From assembly GCA_031553505.1 (NCBI GenBank), contig JAVBLP010000001.1, forward strand, positions 30,531 through 94,530: DNA of 64,000 nt. Direction: 5' to 3'. Below the pieces are notes generated by a model. That model was not told the origin of the DNA, made no database searches, and saw nothing but the letters and a program-made list of their open reading frames with translations. The position numbers and the translations under genes were made by a program. Positions 61,956 through 64,000 of the stretch are shown piece after piece; the stretch's first letter is position 1; each line of letters opens with the position of its first letter. The DNA is from JAVBLP01 sp031553505 (lineage in GTDB: Bacteria; Elusimicrobiota; Endomicrobiia; Endomicrobiales; Endomicrobiaceae).

Positions 61956-62584
61956 TTTACCCCCCGTTTATTTAATTTTTTTAAAATCTTATTTTTTGTA
62001 TCTGCCGGCATCTCTTTCATTGCTGTTTTGCCCGCCATTGCTGATTCTTCTCTATTTCTTTCAATATCATCATCTAATTCATGGTGAGCGTACCCGATCC
62101 AATCAAAACCCCGTTCCAACGCTTTCTTATACCAATACACGGCTTTTTCTCTATTCTCTTCGATTAAGAATCCGTTGCAATACATAGTAATTAATGCGTT
62201 ATAGGCGTATTCATTTCCCTGTTCCGCGGCTTTTTCATACCAGTATACGGCTTTGGCGTAATCCTGCTCAGTGCCTTTGCCGTTACAATACATTGCAGCT
62301 AATTTGTTTTGACTTTCGGCATCCCCTGCTTCCGCCGCTTTTTTTGTCTGCTTAAAAAGCGCGGCTTTTGCCGGCTCATAATTATGCAGCATATTGTCTA
62401 AAGCAAATTTGGTATCTTCATTGCCTTGTTCTGCCGATCTTTTTATTGCTTTGTAATACTCTTTATCCGTTGGTGTTTTTATTTGGCCAAGATTCAATAT
62501 ATTTATTGGCAGTATTGAAAGTATCACTTTGAAAAGCAAAGCGATAAAAACCACGCTTGTCATAAAAATTACAACCTTTTTCAT
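61952..62584 (-). CDS. Membrane-anchored Sel1-repeat protein
   Basis: The 210-residue protein has one N-terminal membrane helix (about 5-27) and about three to four Sel1-like helical repeats: KEYYKAIKRSAEQGNEDTKFALDNML, AAEAGDAESQNKLAAMYCNGKGTEQDYAKAVYWYEKAAEQGNEYAY, and YCNGFLIEENREKAVYWYKKALERG. A charged tail follows. Sel1 repeats mediate protein-protein contacts. It is 10 bases downstream of the larger Sel1 protein and overlaps the next gene by 4 bases. Confidence 0.88.
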   Translation of the reverse strand: MKKVVIFMTSVVFIALLFKVILSILPINILNLGQIKTPTDKEYYKAIKRSAEQGNEDTKFALDNMLHNYEPAKAALFKQTKKAAEAGDAESQNKLAAMYCNGKGTEQDYAKAVYWYEKAAEQGNEYAYNALITMYCNGFLIEENREKAVYWYKKALERGFDWIGYAHHELDDDIERNREESAMAGKTAMKEMPADTKNKILKKLNKRGVK

Positions 62585-62594
62585 TTTTTACATC

Positions 62595-64000
62595 CTATTT
62601 ATAAATTCTTGCGTTTCTTTTTTTGTTTTTTGCGTTTCTGCTTTCCGCGTCTGCTACAGCTGCTTCCACTGCTTTTTTGCGCCATATTTCAGCTTTTTCC
62701 GCGCTTTTTTCAACCCCGTACCCGTTTTCATACATATCGGCTAATCCGTTTAGCGCTTGCCAGTGGCCCTGTTCCGCCGCTTTTCTATACCACTTAAAAG
62801 CTTCTGCGTAATTTTGCGGAATAATTCCTGTGCCTTCATAATACATCAACCCCGTCATATGCTGAGCGTCAGCGAATCCCTGCTCCGCAGCTCTCTTATA
62901 CCACTTAAGCGCTTCGCCATAATCGCGTTCAACTCCGCCCCTGCTGGAATAATACATTTGAGCCAACGCATATTGCGCTTTTACATGCCCCTGCTCCGCG
63001 GCTTTTTTATACAGCCTTGCCGCTTCGGCTAAATCCTGTTTAACTCCTGTACCGTAGTAAAAATATTTATTGCCCAGCTGATACTGGCTTTCGGCATCAT
63101 CCGATCCTTTTGCCTTTTCAATAGACGCAATGTTATTTAATTTTGACTGGGCGGATTTATATCCCTGGTTTGCCGCTCTCTTAAGCCATTTTTCAGCTTC
63201 GGCGCGATTTTGATCAACCCCTTCCCCTTCATAATATGCCGAACCTAAACGATACTGCGCTTCTGCATTTCCCTGCTCTGCTGCCAGTTTGTACCATTTT
63301 ACACCCGTGGCGCGATCTCTCACAACTGCCCCGTTTGAGTTGTAAAAATATATATTTCCCGTTTCAACCTGTGCTTTAACATGACCTTGCTCTGCCGCGT
63401 TCTCATAGTATTTTGCGGATTCAGCTAAATCTTGCGCGACTCCCCTGCCGGCACCGTACATAATAGCCAGCTCATATTGAGCGTACGAATATCCCTGCTC
63501 TGCAGCTTCCTTATACCATTTCGCGGCTTGCGGATAATCTCTTTTAACGCCGTTAGCGTCATAATACATTTTGCCGAGTTCATACTGGCTTTGAACATTG
63601 CCCGCCTCTGCCGATTCTTTTATCTTTTCAAAAGCCGACATTTTTTGCCTTTGCTCTGAAACCAGATTTCCCATTCTATCTGACATTTCCCGCGCTGCCG
63701 TATGCCCCTGCGCCGCCGCTTTTGCAAAGCAGTCTGCCGCGGCAATGTAATCCTGCTCAACGCCTTTGCCGGAATAATACATTAAACCCAATTCATACTG
63801 CGCTTCTTTAGATCCTTGGTCCGCCGCTTTCTTGTACCACTTTGCCCCTTCGGTATTGCCTCTGACTATCTCGTGAAAAAACCTGCTGACGGGATGACAG
63901 TACATATAAGCCAGCTGGTTTTGGGCTGCTATGTGCCCTTGTTCTCCGGCTTTTTCGTACCAATACATTGCTTCATCCCTGTTTTGGCCGATAGTGCCTT
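62595..64000 (-). CDS. Large Sel1-repeat protein (N-terminus beyond window)
   Basis: The frame stays open to the right edge (reading GTIGQNRDEA before the first ATG at 63968), so the start lies outside. At least eleven Sel1 units of about 36 residues are visible, with pattern AQYELGxMYYxGxGVxxDYxxAxKWYKxAAEQGH. Two interruptions lack the glycine loop (MSAFEKIKESAEAGNVQSQ and LNNIASIEKAKGSDDAESQ). It ends with a basic tail. No catalytic domain is seen. It is the first visible gene of the Sel1/ankyrin operon. Confidence 0.9.
   Translation of the reverse strand, partial: GTIGQNRDEAMYWYEKAGEQGHIAAQNQLAYMYCHPVSRFFHEIVRGNTEGAKWYKKAADQGSKEAQYELGLMYYSGKGVEQDYIAAADCFAKAAAQGHTAAREMSDRMGNLVSEQRQKMSAFEKIKESAEAGNVQSQYELGKMYYDANGVKRDYPQAAKWYKEAAEQGYSYAQYELAIMYGAGRGVAQDLAESAKYYENAAEQGHVKAQVETGNIYFYNSNGAVVRDRATGVKWYKLAAEQGNAEAQYRLGSAYYEGEGVDQNRAEAEKWLKRAANQGYKSAQSKLNNIASIEKAKGSDDAESQYQLGNKYFYYGTGVKQDLAEAARLYKKAAEQGHVKAQYALAQMYYSSRGGVERDYGEALKWYKRAAEQGFADAQHMTGLMYYEGTGIIPQNYAEAFKWYRKAAEQGHWQALNGLADMYENGYGVEKSAEKAEIWRKKAVEAAVADAESRNAKNKKRNARIYK

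Overview
The window reads as a dense, moderately AT-rich (about 40% GC by eye) chromosome segment of a diderm bacterium. Outer-membrane traits are heptose genes (gmhA, rfaE2), a TonB-dependent receptor and several lipoproteins. Secreted proteins end in a FlgD-like/YPNP-type C-terminal domain, and secreted ankyrin and Sel1 repeat proteins are present. Together with the gene style this best fits Elusimicrobiota (an Endomicrobium-like gut or termite-associated lineage). That assignment is inferred from gene content and style; no rRNA gene is present to prove it.

Layout. 1-6.0 kb: start of a TraB/ChaN-like secreted protein (cut by the window edge), ccdA, a secreted GH81 beta-1,3-glucanase, a 0.4 kb hairpin-rich intergenic element, and a membrane protein coupled to a stand-alone response regulator. 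6.2-9.2 kb: the rpsP-khpA-rimM-trmD-rplS-rnhB-yraN translation operon behind a near-consensus sigma70 promoter; rimM is reduced to its PRC half. 9.3-12.5 kb (+): two lipoproteins, eno, an FtsB/DivIC-like gene and nikR. 12.7-17.4 kb (-): a TonB receptor, a cluster-IX metal ABC importer and a small methyltransferase, convergent with nikR. 17.5-33.3 kb (-): rpe with a kinase-less PASTA protein, then ilvC, ilvN, ilvB, ilvD, cimA, lysC, thrB, thiC, thiE, thiD2 and rfaE2, interleaved with small secreted helical proteins and a pilin-like protein. 33.5-39.8 kb: gmhA, accBC, efp, an Xaa-Pro peptidase, a cold-shock gene (+), aroQ and aroB. 39.8-46.5 kb: a 1489-residue secreted protein of thirteen CarboxypepD_reg-like repeats overlapping aroB, and a membrane-embedded spermidine-synthase-like protein. 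46.6-57.5 kb: tRNA-Met(CAU), a YgjP peptidase, a small redox/flavin group around an HxlR regulator, a VanW-family gene, tRNA-Ser(GCU), PHP, PilZ, folD, two unknowns, a 51-residue histone-H1-like protein, serS, azoR and a lipoprotein. 57.6-64 kb (-): a cluster of Sel1 and ankyrin repeat proteins that continues past the right edge.

How it works together. The cimA/ilv genes make isoleucine through citramalate (and feed valine), with lysC/thrB from the aspartate pathway and thiC/thiE/thiD2 supplying the thiamine diphosphate used by IlvB. The metal-uptake operon next to nikR suggests nickel- or zinc-responsive import. The HxlR regulator with a Cys near its N-terminus sits beside flavin-linked enzymes, with azoR 7 kb away, suggesting a quinone/oxidant response. 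The right end holds the most unusual genes: two tandem paralogous ankyrin proteins and a third gene whose 3' end looks like a collapsed ankyrin gene.
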